A DNA stretch of 64,000 nucleotides from Sphingobium sp. YR768 (GCF_900111125.1 NZ_FOGE01000002.1:248001-312000); one strand, 5' to 3'. Positions 27,441 through 36,788 are shown, numbered from the stretch's first letter. Program-made: numbers and translations. Notes: generated by a model from the letters alone, not told the origin.

Positions 27441-27465
27441 TTTCGACAGATGACATTTGTCGAAA
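27441..27465. promoter_or_regulatory. Inverted repeat upstream of tldD (candidate operator)
   Basis: TTTCGACA-GATGACATT-TGTCGAAA has perfect 8-bp arms. It can also be read as CGACAGATG-A-CATTTGTCG with one mismatch. It shares TTTCGACAGATG with the repeat upstream of fba. It sits in the 274-base gap between tRNA-Pro and the tldD-like gene, about 160 bases before the start. Confidence 0.5.
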
Positions 27466-27621
27466 CTATGCGGGTCACTTCTTGTGCATCCGTAAAAGAT
27501 GTTTGACCCCGCCTGTTCGGGTCGCGATGATCCCCTCCATCACACCGGTCCGGCCCCAGCGCCGTCACCCAATCACAATCCGACCCGCACCATGCGGGCA
27601 TAGTCAGGCAGGAGACTTACC

Positions 27622-29256
27622 TTGCATAGACGCGATTTTCTGGCCTTTGGGGCCATGGGCATGGGTGGCTTCGTCCTCCCCTCCATGTTCGGCAGGGTCA
27701 TCGCCGCCGAGGAACTGAACAGCGCCATCGACGTGGCGGTGAAGAAGAGCCTGGCCGACACCGCGATGACCGCCGCCAAGAGCGTGGGCGCATCCTATTG
27801 CGACGTGCGCGTCGGACGCTACCTGCGCCAGTTCGTCATCACCCGCGAACGCAATGTCGAAAATATCGTCAACACCGAATCGAGCGGCGTCGGCATCCGC
27901 GTGATCGCCAATGGCGCCTGGGGCTTCGCCGCCACCAATGAGATGACCGCCGACGCCGTGGCCAAGGCCGCGCAACAGGCCGTCGCCATCGCCAAGGCCA
28001 ATGCCCCGACCCAGAGCGCACCGGTGCAGCTTGCCCCGACCAGGGGCGTGGGCGAAGTCAGTTGGAAGACGCCGATCGTCAAGAACGCCATGGACGTGCC
28101 GATCAAGGACAAGGTCGCGCTGCTGATGGACGTCAACGCCGCCGCCATGGATGCGGGCGCGGACTTCATCAATTCCATCCTGTTCCTGGTCAACGAGCAG
28201 AAATATTTCGCCAGCACCGACGGCAGCTATATCGATCAGGACGTGCACCGCATCTGGGCGCCGACCACCATCACGGCGGTCGACAAGACCAGCGGCAAGT
28301 TCCGCACCCGTGAAGGCCTGTCTGCGCCGATGGGTCTTGGCTATGAATATCTGGACGGCGCCGTGTCAGGCAAGACCGTGCTGCCCAATGGCGTGGTCGT
28401 CTACGGCAACAGCTATGACATGAAGGAAGACGCGATCGCCGCCGCCAAGCAGGCGCGCGCCAAGCTGAAGGCGCCTTCGGTCAAGCCAGGCAAATATGAT
28501 CTGGTGCTCGACCCGTCGCACACCTGGCTCACCATCCATGAATCGGTCGGCCATCCGCTCGAACTGGACCGCGTGCTGGGCTATGAGGCGAACTATGCCG
28601 GCACCAGCTTCGCCACGATGGACAAGCTGGAAAGCCATTTCCAATATGGCAGCCCCAATGTGAACATCGTCGCCGACAAGACGCAGGTCGGCAGCCTGGG
28701 CGCGGTCGCCTATGACGATGAAGGCATCAAGACCAAGAAGTGGGATCTGATCCGAGATGGCAAGCTCGTCGGCTATCAGGCGATCCGCGATCAGGCCCAT
28801 ATCGAGGGCAAGAAGGAATCGGACGGCTGTGCCTATTCCGACAGCTGGTCCAATGTGCAGTTCCAGCGCATGGCCAACGTCTCGCTGGAGCCGGGCAAGG
28901 CGAAGAAGAGCGTCGCGGACATGATCGCGGGTGTCGAGGACGGCATCTACATCATCGGCGACGGCAGCTTCTCGATCGACCAGCAGCGCTACAACGCGCA
29001 GTTCGGCGGCCAGCTCTTCTACGAGATCAAGCAGGGCAAGATCACCCAGCAGATCGAGGATGTCGCCTACCAGATCCGTACCCCGGAATTCTGGAACGCC
29101 TGCACCGGCGTCTGCGACAGCAGCGATTATCGTCTGGGCGGCTCCTTCTTCGACGGCAAGGGCCAGCCGGCCCAGGTCTCCGCCGTGTCGCACGGGTCAT
29201 CGACCGCGCGCTTCAACGGCATCAACGTCATCAACACCGCGCGTTCGCTCGGCTGA
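27622..29256 (+). CDS. tldD: Exported TldD family metalloprotease
   Basis: TldD and TldE form a heterodimeric peptidase, in which TldD carries the zinc site. This 544-residue copy has an N-terminal twin-arginine-type signal (HRRDFLAFGAMGMGGFVLP). Then follow the N-terminal domain (RQFVITRERNVENIVNTESS), the zinc-binding HESVGHPLELDR (HExxxH, about residue 310) and the C-terminal domain (GVEDGIYI, GGQLFYEIKQGK). The start is a TTG at 27622 with CAGGAGAC upstream. Cytosolic TldD of E. coli lacks a signal peptide, so export is notable. tldE follows after 93 bases. Confidence 0.88.
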   Translation: MHRRDFLAFGAMGMGGFVLPSMFGRVIAAEELNSAIDVAVKKSLADTAMTAAKSVGASYCDVRVGRYLRQFVITRERNVENIVNTESSGVGIRVIANGAWGFAATNEMTADAVAKAAQQAVAIAKANAPTQSAPVQLAPTRGVGEVSWKTPIVKNAMDVPIKDKVALLMDVNAAAMDAGADFINSILFLVNEQKYFASTDGSYIDQDVHRIWAPTTITAVDKTSGKFRTREGLSAPMGLGYEYLDGAVSGKTVLPNGVVVYGNSYDMKEDAIAAAKQARAKLKAPSVKPGKYDLVLDPSHTWLTIHESVGHPLELDRVLGYEANYAGTSFATMDKLESHFQYGSPNVNIVADKTQVGSLGAVAYDDEGIKTKKWDLIRDGKLVGYQAIRDQAHIEGKKESDGCAYSDSWSNVQFQRMANVSLEPGKAKKSVADMIAGVEDGIYIIGDGSFSIDQQRYNAQFGGQLFYEIKQGKITQQIEDVAYQIRTPEFWNACTGVCDSSDYRLGGSFFDGKGQPAQVSAVSHGSSTARFNGINVINTARSLG

Positions 29257-29276
29257 CGCTGCAATTTTGATTGGAA

Positions 29277-29330
29277 CCTGATTCACGCTCCCGGTGGAAA
29301 CGCAAAGCGCTTCCACCTGAAACGATCAGG
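29277..29330 (+). other. Extended stem-loop between tldD and tldE
   Basis: Outer arms CCTGAT (29277-29282) and ATCAGG (29325-29330) enclose GGTGGAA...TTCCACC (29293-29299 and 29311-29317), with an inner CGC/GCG. It can fold in the transcript just upstream of the tldE ribosome binding site (AGGGAG). There is no T-run, so it is not a simple terminator. Confidence 0.5.
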
Positions 29331-29349
29331 CTCCTAGGGAGACAAGATA

Positions 29350-30684
29350 ATGAGCATCCTCACCGAAGCGCAGTCCAAGGCGATCCTGACGAAGGTCGTC
29401 GCGCTCTCCAAGGCGGACGAATGCACCGCCCAACTCACCGGCAAGATCCAGGGCAATGTCCGTTTCGCCCGCAACGACGTGTCGACCGCAGGCCTGACCG
29501 ACGATATCGAACTCGCCGTGCAGGTCGCTTTCGGCAAGAAGGTCGGCACCGCCACCATCAACCAGTTTGACGACGCCTCGCTGGAGCGGGTCGTGCGCCG
29601 GGCCGAAACGCTGGCGCAACTGGCGCCCGACAATCCGGAATTCATGCCCGCCGTCGACAAGCAGGCGTACAAGCCCAGCCCGACATTTGCCCAGTCGACC
29701 GCCGACATAACCCCGGCTTACCGTGCGCAGGTCGCCAAGACCTCGATCGACGCCTGCAAGGCGCAGAAGCTGATCGCGGCCGGCTATCTGGAGGATAATC
29801 AGAGCTTCACCGCGATCGCCAACAGCAAGGGCAATTTCGGTTATCAGCGCTCGACCATGCTGGATTACACCTGCACCGTCCGTACCGAAGATGGCCGGGG
29901 TTCCGGCTGGGTCGGCACCGACACGCAGGACGCCACCCGCTTCAAGGCGGACAGCGACATCCAGATCGCCATGCGCAAGGCGTCGGCCTCGTCCGAAGCC
30001 AAGGCGCTGGAGCCGGGCAAATATACGGTGATCCTGGAGCCGATGGCGGCTGCGGGCCTGATCGGCTTCATGTTCTACTTCTTCGGCGCGCGCGAGGCCG
30101 ATGAAGGCCGCAGCTTCCTGTCGAAGAAGGGCGGCGGCAACAAGCTGGGCGAACAGGTGTTCGGCCCGCAGGTCAATTTCTACACCGATCCCTGGGACCC
30201 GGTCGCCCCCTGCGAGCCGTGGGACGACGATGGCCTCGCCCGCCAGCGCATGGACATGGTGAAGGCCGGCAAGATCGTGAACCTGAACTATAGCCGTTAC
30301 TGGGCACAGAAACAGGGCAAGCCTGCCGCCGGCCAGATGGGCAATATCCTGATGACGGGCGGCGACAAGTCGACCGCCGACCTCGTCCGCTCCACTGAGC
30401 GCGGCGTGCTCGTCACCCGCACCTGGTACATCCGCATGGTCGATCCGCAGACCGTGCTGCTCACCGGCCTGACTCGCGACGGCACCTTCTATATCGAGAA
30501 CGGGCAGATCAAATATCCGATCAAGAATTTCCGGTTCAACGAAAGTCCGGTCATCATGCTCAACAATGTGGAAGAGCTGGGCAAGCCGGTCCGCGTGCCG
30601 CCGGACGAAGTGTCGATGAACATCGTCGTGCCGCCGATGAAGCTGCGCGACTTCACCTTCACTTCGCTGTCGGACGCGGTGTGA
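29350..30684 (+). CDS. tldE: TldE/PmbA family protein
   Basis: The non-catalytic partner in the TldD/E peptidase, 444 residues. It shows the family layout without the HExxxH zinc motif: N-terminal domain (NVRFARNDVSTAGLTDDIELAVQV), the middle strand LEPGKYTVILEPMAAAGLIGF, and the C-terminal GGDKSTADLVRSTERGVLVTRTWYIRMVDPQTVLLTGLTRDGTFYIENGQI. No signal peptide is visible (MSILTEAQSK), in contrast to the TldD next to it. If the two form a dimer, either TldE is co-exported with TldD through Tat or the apparent TldD signal is not cleaved. Confidence 0.88.
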   Translation: MSILTEAQSKAILTKVVALSKADECTAQLTGKIQGNVRFARNDVSTAGLTDDIELAVQVAFGKKVGTATINQFDDASLERVVRRAETLAQLAPDNPEFMPAVDKQAYKPSPTFAQSTADITPAYRAQVAKTSIDACKAQKLIAAGYLEDNQSFTAIANSKGNFGYQRSTMLDYTCTVRTEDGRGSGWVGTDTQDATRFKADSDIQIAMRKASASSEAKALEPGKYTVILEPMAAAGLIGFMFYFFGAREADEGRSFLSKKGGGNKLGEQVFGPQVNFYTDPWDPVAPCEPWDDDGLARQRMDMVKAGKIVNLNYSRYWAQKQGKPAAGQMGNILMTGGDKSTADLVRSTERGVLVTRTWYIRMVDPQTVLLTGLTRDGTFYIENGQIKYPIKNFRFNESPVIMLNNVEELGKPVRVPPDEVSMNIVVPPMKLRDFTFTSLSDAV

Positions 30685-30710
30685 CGACAGGGCCTGCCAT
30701 GACCAATCTG

Positions 30711-30775
30711 TCCCCCGGCGAAGGCCGGGGTCCAGTTCCTCGGCCCGATCTGGACCCCGGCCTTCGCCGGGGAAC
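30711..30775. repeat. REP-like inverted repeat (CCCCGGCGAAGGCCGGGGTCCAG type)
   Basis: Arms CCCCCGGCGAAGGCCGGGGT and CCCCGGCCTTCGCCGGGG are separated by a 16-base centre. It is located between tldE and the DUF4159 gene. Confidence 0.75.
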
Positions 30776-30820
30776 GATCCATGCCGCAGGATGGAGCATG
30801 GCCGGGCCCGATCGGTTTTC

Positions 30821-31516
30821 ATGACACGCAGCGAATTTCTTCGGTTGATGGCGGGTGGTCTGGCTAGCGCGATGCTGGCCCGGCCACTCTCCGCAGCCGG
30901 GGGCTACGATTTCTGGTTCACCCGCCTGCGCTACGACAGTGGCGACTGGGACGTGGACCAGCGCACGCCGTCCAACATCATCACCTCGCTGATCGATTAC
31001 ACCACGTTGCGCGTCGATCCGAAGGAGCATGTCATCGCCCTCTCGGACCCAAAGATGCTGACCGCGCCCTTCTGTTATATGGCAGGACACAAGCTGGTGG
31101 AGTTCTCGCCCGCCGAACGGCGCAATTTCGAACGCTATGTCCGCAATGGCGGCTTCGTCATGGTGGACGATTGCAACCATGACATAGACGGCCTGTTCGC
31201 CCGTTCCTTCGAAGCGCAGATGGCGAAGATTTTCGGGCCGAAGGCGCTGAAGGAGTTACCCAAGAGCCACGGCCTCTACCGCAGCTTCTTCAAATTTGAC
31301 GGCCCGCCCAATACCGGATTGGAATTGAACGGCTGGGGCGATGATCTCGTGCACGAATATCTGAAAGGCATAGAGGTGAACGGCCGACTGGGCGTTCTCT
31401 ACAGCAACAAGGATTATGGCTGCGAATGGGATTATGACTGGCGCAACAAGCGCTTCCTGGCCGAGGACAACACAAAATTCGCGGTCAATATCGTGATGTA
31501 CGCGCTGTCGGTGTGA
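30821..31516 (+). CDS. DUF4159 domain protein
   Basis: A 231-residue protein starting with a hydrophobic export segment (RLMAGGLASAMLARPLSAA). The DUF4159 domain has WFTRLRYDSGDWDVDQRTPSNIITSLIDYTT, FVMVDDCNHDIDGLFARSFEAQMAKIFG and a C-terminal GVLYSNKDYGCEWDYDWRNKRFL. The family adopts a glutamine-amidotransferase-like fold and is often found with MoxR, DUF58 and VWA-type genes, as here. Its biochemical role is not established. The ATG at 30821 is preferred because it opens directly into the export segment. Confidence 0.85.
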   Translation: MTRSEFLRLMAGGLASAMLARPLSAAGGYDFWFTRLRYDSGDWDVDQRTPSNIITSLIDYTTLRVDPKEHVIALSDPKMLTAPFCYMAGHKLVEFSPAERRNFERYVRNGGFVMVDDCNHDIDGLFARSFEAQMAKIFGPKALKELPKSHGLYRSFFKFDGPPNTGLELNGWGDDLVHEYLKGIEVNGRLGVLYSNKDYGCEWDYDWRNKRFLAEDNTKFAVNIVMYALSV

Positions 31517-31529
31517 TTATTCAATCGCT

Positions 31530-31619
31530 CGTCATTCCCGCGAAAGCGGGAACCCATCTCCGGCACTCTCCCTCGCCGCAAGGTTGGGAGATGGGTCCCC
31601 GCTTTCGCGGGGATGACGT
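31530..31619. repeat. REP-like inverted repeat (CGTCATTCCCGCGAAAGCGGGAACCCATCTC type)
   Basis: Outer arms CGTCATTCCCGCGAAAGCGG and CCGCTTTCGCGGGGATGACG flank an inner pair CCCATCTC/GAGATGGG. It lies between the DUF4159 gene and moxR. Confidence 0.75.
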
Positions 31620-31643
31620 CATTATTTAAGGGCCATCACTATC

Positions 31644-32633
31644 ATGACAGACCTCACCGAAGCCGACATCCAGACCCGCCTTGACGCTTTGACCGGGCTG
31701 CGCGCCGCGATCGGACAGGCGATCGTCGGGCAGGCCGACGTCGTGGAGCAATTGCTGATCGGCCTGCTGGCCGGCGGCCATTGCCTGCTGGAGGGCGTGC
31801 CGGGCCTGGGCAAGACATTGCTCGTCCGCTCGCTGGGTGAAGCGCTCAAGCTGGATTTCCGCCGCGTCCAGTTCACCCCGGACCTGATGCCCAGCGACAT
31901 TCTCGGCACCGAATTGCTGGAGGAGGATCATGGCACCGGCCATCGCAGCTTCCGTTTCCAGCAGGGGCCGGTCTTCACCAACCTGCTGCTGGCCGACGAA
32001 CTCAACCGCACCCCGCCCAAGACGCAGGCCGCCCTGCTGGAGGCGATGCAGGAAAAGACGGTCAGCTATGCCGGCGTGACCCATGTCCTGCCCAAGCCCT
32101 TCTTCGTACTGGCGACGCAGAACCCGCTGGAACAGGCCGGCACCTATCCCCTGCCCGAAGCCCAGCTTGACCGTTTCCTGCTGCATATCCGCGTCGATTA
32201 TCCGACCGAGGCGGAGGAACGCGCCATCCTGGCCCAGACCACCGGTTCCAAACCCGCTGCCGTCCCTGCCGTGATGCAGGGGGAGGAAGTGCTGGCATTG
32301 CAAGCGCTCGTCCGCGACGTCCATTTCAGCGACGACCTGCTCGACTGGGTCACGCGCCTCATCCGCGCCAGCCGCCCCGGCGAAGGCATGGCGGAGGATA
32401 TCCGCAAATATGTGAAATGGGGCGCGGGTCCGCGCGCCGGCCAGTCGCTGATTTTGGCGTCCAAGGCGCGCGCGCTGCTCCATGGCCGCCTCGCCGCCAC
32501 GCGCGACGATATCACCGCGCTCGCCGTACCGGTGATGCGCCATCGCCTGCTCCTGTCCTTCGCCGCCGAAGCGGAAGGGCGCAGTGCCGACGATGTGGTC
32601 GACGCCCTCGTCCGCGCCGTTCCGCTCGCCTGA
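31644..32633 (+). CDS. MoxR family AAA+ ATPase
   Basis: A 329-residue chaperone-like ATPase. Walker A is GVPGLGKT (about residue 50). Walker B with downstream sensor is LLADELNRTPPKTQAALLEAMQEKTV, and sensor 1 is FFVLATQNPLEQAGTYPLPEAQLDRF. The C-terminal lid has DDLLDWVTRLIRASR and GPRAGQSLILASKA. MoxR proteins couple with VWA-domain partners to activate or assemble other proteins, and the next gene (DUF58) supplies such a domain, so they likely form the core of one system. Confidence 0.93.
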   Translation: MTDLTEADIQTRLDALTGLRAAIGQAIVGQADVVEQLLIGLLAGGHCLLEGVPGLGKTLLVRSLGEALKLDFRRVQFTPDLMPSDILGTELLEEDHGTGHRSFRFQQGPVFTNLLLADELNRTPPKTQAALLEAMQEKTVSYAGVTHVLPKPFFVLATQNPLEQAGTYPLPEAQLDRFLLHIRVDYPTEAEERAILAQTTGSKPAAVPAVMQGEEVLALQALVRDVHFSDDLLDWVTRLIRASRPGEGMAEDIRKYVKWGAGPRAGQSLILASKARALLHGRLAATRDDITALAVPVMRHRLLLSFAAEAEGRSADDVVDALVRAVPLA

Positions 32634-32644
32634 TCCCTTCCGCC

Positions 32645-33538
32645 ATGGTTGACCTTCTCCCTCCTGACGTGCGCAGCCGCCTGCGCGGCTTGCGCCTTGT
32701 CACGCGCCGGGCGGTGGGGTCGCATGGCATCGGCCTGCATCAGAGCCATAGCCGGGGCGCGGGGTTGGAGTTCGCCCAATATCGCGCTTACGAACCGGGC
32801 GACGAACTGCGCCAGATCGACTGGAAACTTTACGCCCGGTCGGACAAATTCTTCGTGCGGGAGGCGGAACGGGAAAGCCCGGTTGCGGTCTGGATATTGA
32901 TCGACGCCAGCGCCTCCATGGGTCAGTCGGACGCAACCCGCCCCGATTACAGCCGCCTCGACGCTGCCAAGGCGATGGCCGCCGCCATCGGCGAACTGGC
33001 GATGCAACAGGGCGATCGTTTCGGTTTCATGGCGCTGGGCGATGACGGTCTGACGTTGCTTCCTCCCGCCACCGGCCTGCGCCAGCGCGACCGGCTGCTG
33101 CTGGAACTGCTCAACGTCCGCCCGGCGCGCGGCTTTGCGCCGGAAAGCCAACTGGGTCCGGTCTGGGAGCGGATCGGCGCGCAGGATCTCGTCCTCCTGC
33201 TGTCCGACTGTTTCGATGAAGGCGCGGTGGCGCTGGCCGAAAAGCTCTCCGCAGCGGGGCGCGAAACGCTGGTGATCGAGATGTTGACCATTGCCGAACG
33301 GGATTTCCCCTTCGACGGCGGCTATCGTTTCCGCGACCCGGAAACCGGCGAGGAGTTGCTGGCCGACGGCGCCGCCCTGCGCGCCGAATTTCTCGCCCGC
33401 TTCGCCGAAGCCCGCGCCGCGCTCCATGCCCGGCTGGACGCGATCGGCATTCGCCACGCCGTCCATTATCTGGACGAGCCGGTCGACCTGCCTTTGCACC
33501 GCCTGTTCGCGGCGCAGGGCGCGGCCGAATATCAATGA
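32645..33538 (+). CDS. DUF58 domain protein (VWA-like MoxR partner)
   Basis: A 297-residue soluble protein. The DUF58 hallmark is the stretch GLEFAQYRAYEPGDELRQIDWKLYARSDKFFVREAE. It is followed by a von Willebrand A-like fold with the MIDAS-type DASASMG. These proteins are typical MoxR partners, and the gene is 11 bases downstream of moxR and overlaps the next by four bases (ATGA). The ATG at 32645 gives the family-typical start (VDLLPPDVRSRLRGLRL). Confidence 0.92.
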   Translation: MVDLLPPDVRSRLRGLRLVTRRAVGSHGIGLHQSHSRGAGLEFAQYRAYEPGDELRQIDWKLYARSDKFFVREAERESPVAVWILIDASASMGQSDATRPDYSRLDAAKAMAAAIGELAMQQGDRFGFMALGDDGLTLLPPATGLRQRDRLLLELLNVRPARGFAPESQLGPVWERIGAQDLVLLLSDCFDEGAVALAEKLSAAGRETLVIEMLTIAERDFPFDGGYRFRDPETGEELLADGAALRAEFLARFAEARAALHARLDAIGIRHAVHYLDEPVDLPLHRLFAAQGAAEYQ

Positions 33539-34677
33539 GCATGGGCCTGCTCTTCCCGACGGCGCTGGCCGCGCTGGCGGCGATGCTCCTGCCGCTCGTC
33601 ATCCATATTGCGCGCAAGAGCGAACAGCTGCCGACCGACTTCGCCGCGCTGCGCTGGCTGCGGTCCCGGCCCAAACCCCGGTCGCGCCTGCGCTTCGACG
33701 AATGGCCGCTGCTGCTGTTGCGCCTCGCGCTGTTGGCGCTGGCGGCGCTCTGGCTGGCGCAACCGGTGCTGTTCGGCGCGGGCGATGCGCGCCCCTATGT
33801 TGCGGTGGTCCCCGGCGCGCAGGTCGATCAGGGCAGCTTCGCAGATGCCCGTATCCGCTGGCTCGCGCCCGGTTTCCCGAAGATCGACACCGCGCGGCCG
33901 AGCGGCCCGCTGCCCGTCGCCAGCCTGATCCGTCAGTTGGACGCCGAACTGCCGGCGAAAACCCCGCTCACCATCGTCACGCCGACCATCATCGACGGTG
34001 CCGATGCCGATCGCCTCCGCCTGTCCCGCAAAGTGAATTGGCGGATCAGCGGAGAAACCAAGGCAGCACCCGACAAGGTAGCGCCGCCGCCCACAATCGC
34101 CATCCGCTCCGATGCCGATCATCGCGCAGCGTTACGCTATATCCGCGCCGCCGCGCTGGCATGGCAGCCCGCCAACCGAAACGGCGAAGTGGACAGTAAC
34201 ACGCCCAACGCGCCGTTGCCGGACAAGGGGCATATCCTCGTCTGGCTGGCAGGCGGCACGATGTTGGACAGCGCTGTCGACTGGGTGAAGCAGGGCGGCA
34301 CCATGATCGTCGCAAGCGACACCCGGCTTGCGGCTGATCAGGCGATGGTCCCGCTCTGGCGCGATGCGGAGGGGCAGATGCTGGCCGAAGCGATGACGCT
34401 CGGTAACGGCCGCCTGATCCGCTTCACCCGCCCGCTGCTGCCCTCCCAAATGCCCATCCTGCTGGATGCGGACTTCCCATCGCAACTGCGCACTTTGCTG
34501 ACGCCCGCGCCCAGCCCAACCCGCGTCGCCGCGACGGACTATGCCCCGCTGACCGGCGGCCGCGCCTATGATCAGCCGCCGCAGCAACTGCGCCCGTGGC
34601 TCGCCATCCTGATCGCGCTGCTCGTGCTGGCCGAACGCTGGCTCGCCACAAGCCGCCGCCGGAGCATCGCGCCATGA
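33535..34677 (+). CDS. BatA-like membrane protein
   Basis: A 380-residue protein. The N-terminus has the BatA/aerotolerance domain: SMGLLFPTALAALAAMLLPLVIHI (TM1), then RKSEQLPTDFAALRWL and a second helix LLLLRLALLALAALWLAQPVL. The long periplasmic middle region looks like a VWA-fold remnant (TPLTIVTPTI, WLAGGTMLDSAV) without a MIDAS motif. The C-terminal helix is PWLAILIALLVLAERWLA. It overlaps both neighbours by four bases and belongs to the MoxR operon. Confidence 0.82.
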   Translation: MSMGLLFPTALAALAAMLLPLVIHIARKSEQLPTDFAALRWLRSRPKPRSRLRFDEWPLLLLRLALLALAALWLAQPVLFGAGDARPYVAVVPGAQVDQGSFADARIRWLAPGFPKIDTARPSGPLPVASLIRQLDAELPAKTPLTIVTPTIIDGADADRLRLSRKVNWRISGETKAAPDKVAPPPTIAIRSDADHRAALRYIRAAALAWQPANRNGEVDSNTPNAPLPDKGHILVWLAGGTMLDSAVDWVKQGGTMIVASDTRLAADQAMVPLWRDAEGQMLAEAMTLGNGRLIRFTRPLLPSQMPILLDADFPSQLRTLLTPAPSPTRVAATDYAPLTGGRAYDQPPQQLRPWLAILIALLVLAERWLATSRRRSIAP

Positions 34678-36788
34678 GCGCCGAAACCCTGTTCGCCCAC
34701 TGGATCGCGCCCGCGCGCCGCCGTCGCTTTGCGGACACGCTGGCACTCGCCCTGCCGCTGGTCCTCGCGCTGGCCGTCCTCGGCTGGCGATGGGGCGGTC
34801 TCATCGCTGCCCTTCTCGTCGCAACTGTCTCGCTCGCTGTCGCACTGGCCGTCGCCCGTCAGCGCATGGCCCGTTTCGATCGTCCCTGGCTGATCCGCAG
34901 CCTCGACACGACACGCCCCGAACTGGAGGATAGCAGCGCCCTTCTCTTCGCCGACGAAGCACCCGCCTCGCCGCTGCAATCGCTCCAGCGCAGCCGCATC
35001 GCCGCCCGCCTCGATCAGGGCGCGCCTCAAGACCTTGCGCCCGCATGGTCCAGCCGCCTGCTGCTCCTATCCAGCCTCCTCGCGGTCGCACTGATCGCCG
35101 CCGCCATGCTCTGGCCCCGCGCCGGCGAGGGTCCACCCACGCTTGCCCCCAGCAGCGAAGGCATGCCCGCAAAGCCCGGCGTCCCCCGCCTCGTCGCGCA
35201 AAATCTGCGCATCATTCCGCCCGCCTATACCGGTCTGCCGGTGCGCGATTCCGGCTCGCTCGACGCGCGCGTCCCGCAAGGATCGCGCCTCGAATGGACG
35301 CTACGTTTCGATCCGCAGGCCAGCGCACCCAAGCTGCTGATGCTGGGCAACCAGCCGATCGCCCTGCGCCCCGACGGCGCGAACTGGATCGCCAGCCGCG
35401 CCGCTGATGCCGCCTTCCTCTACCGCGTCGATCCCGCCGCCGGGCGCGGGCCAACGCCGCCGCTCCACCGCGTCGACGCCATCGCCGACGCCTCACCGCA
35501 GGTGAAAGCGCTGACCGACAGCCTGACCATGGTGAAGCCGGGCCAGCGCAGCTGGTCGCCGGCCTTTACCGCGACCGATGATTATGGCGTCGCCGCCAGC
35601 GCCCGGCTGCGCGTCACGCTGGCCATCGGCGAGGGCGAGAATGTGACCTTTTCCGAGCGCGAAATCCCGGTCAGCGGCAGCGGCCCGGCCCGCGATCGCC
35701 GCTTCACCCCGCGCCTCGACTTCTCCACCTTCGGCTTTGCGGCGGGCGGCGACATGGTCGTGCAACTGATCGTCCGCGACAATCGCGCGCCCAATCCGCA
35801 GGAAGTGCGCGGCCCCAGCCTGATCCTGCGCTGGCTATCCCCCAAAGCGCCCGAAAGCAGCGGACTCACCGGCATGGTCAACACCACCTTGCCCGCCTAT
35901 TTCCGCAGCCAGCGCCAGATCATCATCGATATCGAGAAGCTGCTGAAAGAAAAACGCGGCCTCGCCCCCGACCGTTATCTTGCCCGTTCCGCCTCCATCG
36001 GCGGCGACCAGCAGATATTGCGCGGCCGCTACAGCCAGTTTCTGGGCGGCGAGAATGAGGACGCGCCGGACCTGCCCACCGCCGATGGCGAAGCGCATAG
36101 CGATGGCGACGGCCATGACCATGGCGGCCCGCCGGTATCGACACCCAATGTCTTCGGCGAAAAGGAAGATGTGCTGGCGGAATTCGGCCATCCGCATGAT
36201 GAAAGCCCCGCCTCCAGCCTCGATCCCGAAACCCGCGTGGTCCTGAAACAGGCGGTCGATGAAATGTGGCAGTCCGAACGCGAACTCAAGACCGGCCATC
36301 CCGACACGGCCCTGCCCTATGCCTATAAGGCGCTGCGCTTCATCAAGGAGGTGCAGCAGGCGACCCGCATCTTCCTGTCGCGGGTCGGACCGGAACTGCC
36401 GCCGATCGACGCCACTCGTCGCATGACCGGCAAGCGCGAGGGACTGGCGAGCCGCCAGTTGGAAATCACCCCGATCGAACAGCAGGACGGCCCGGCGGCG
36501 GCGGCATGGCGCGCGCTGGGCGACGGGCCGGATGCGATCCGGGGGCCGATCAACCTGGCGCCGCTGGATGGCTGGGTGCGGACCAACGCCACGCGCCTGC
36601 CCGATGCGCTGGCGCTGTCGGGGGCGATCGATGCGGTCCGGCAAGACCCCGGCTGCACCGCCTGCCGCGCCAAGCTGCGGGCCTTGCTCTGGGGCGCGAT
36701 GGAGCGGCCTTCCGGCCATCTCGCCCGCCGCCGCCCGGCCGATGCCGCCGGCGCGCGCTATCTGGACAGGATCGGAGCGGCGCAATGA
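34674..36788 (+). CDS. DUF4175-like membrane protein
   Basis: A 704-residue protein. Two transmembrane pairs near the N-terminus (about residues 20-60 and 125-145) lead into a large extracytoplasmic part. This has a beta-rich segment (RIIPPAYTGLPVRDSGSLDARVPQGS) resembling the Ig-like region of the DUF4175/TIGR02302 family, a helical segment (RSQRQIIIDIEKLLKEKRGL), a histidine-rich loop (GEAHSDGDGHDHGG, possible metal binding) and a C-terminal helical part ending near ARYLDRIGAAQ. It begins with an ATGA overlap with the BatA-like gene. Function is unknown; position suggests a structural partner of the MoxR system. Confidence 0.72.
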   Translation: MSAETLFAHWIAPARRRRFADTLALALPLVLALAVLGWRWGGLIAALLVATVSLAVALAVARQRMARFDRPWLIRSLDTTRPELEDSSALLFADEAPASPLQSLQRSRIAARLDQGAPQDLAPAWSSRLLLLSSLLAVALIAAAMLWPRAGEGPPTLAPSSEGMPAKPGVPRLVAQNLRIIPPAYTGLPVRDSGSLDARVPQGSRLEWTLRFDPQASAPKLLMLGNQPIALRPDGANWIASRAADAAFLYRVDPAAGRGPTPPLHRVDAIADASPQVKALTDSLTMVKPGQRSWSPAFTATDDYGVAASARLRVTLAIGEGENVTFSEREIPVSGSGPARDRRFTPRLDFSTFGFAAGGDMVVQLIVRDNRAPNPQEVRGPSLILRWLSPKAPESSGLTGMVNTTLPAYFRSQRQIIIDIEKLLKEKRGLAPDRYLARSASIGGDQQILRGRYSQFLGGENEDAPDLPTADGEAHSDGDGHDHGGPPVSTPNVFGEKEDVLAEFGHPHDESPASSLDPETRVVLKQAVDEMWQSERELKTGHPDTALPYAYKALRFIKEVQQATRIFLSRVGPELPPIDATRRMTGKREGLASRQLEITPIEQQDGPAAAAWRALGDGPDAIRGPINLAPLDGWVRTNATRLPDALALSGAIDAVRQDPGCTACRAKLRALLWGAMERPSGHLARRRPADAAGARYLDRIGAAQ

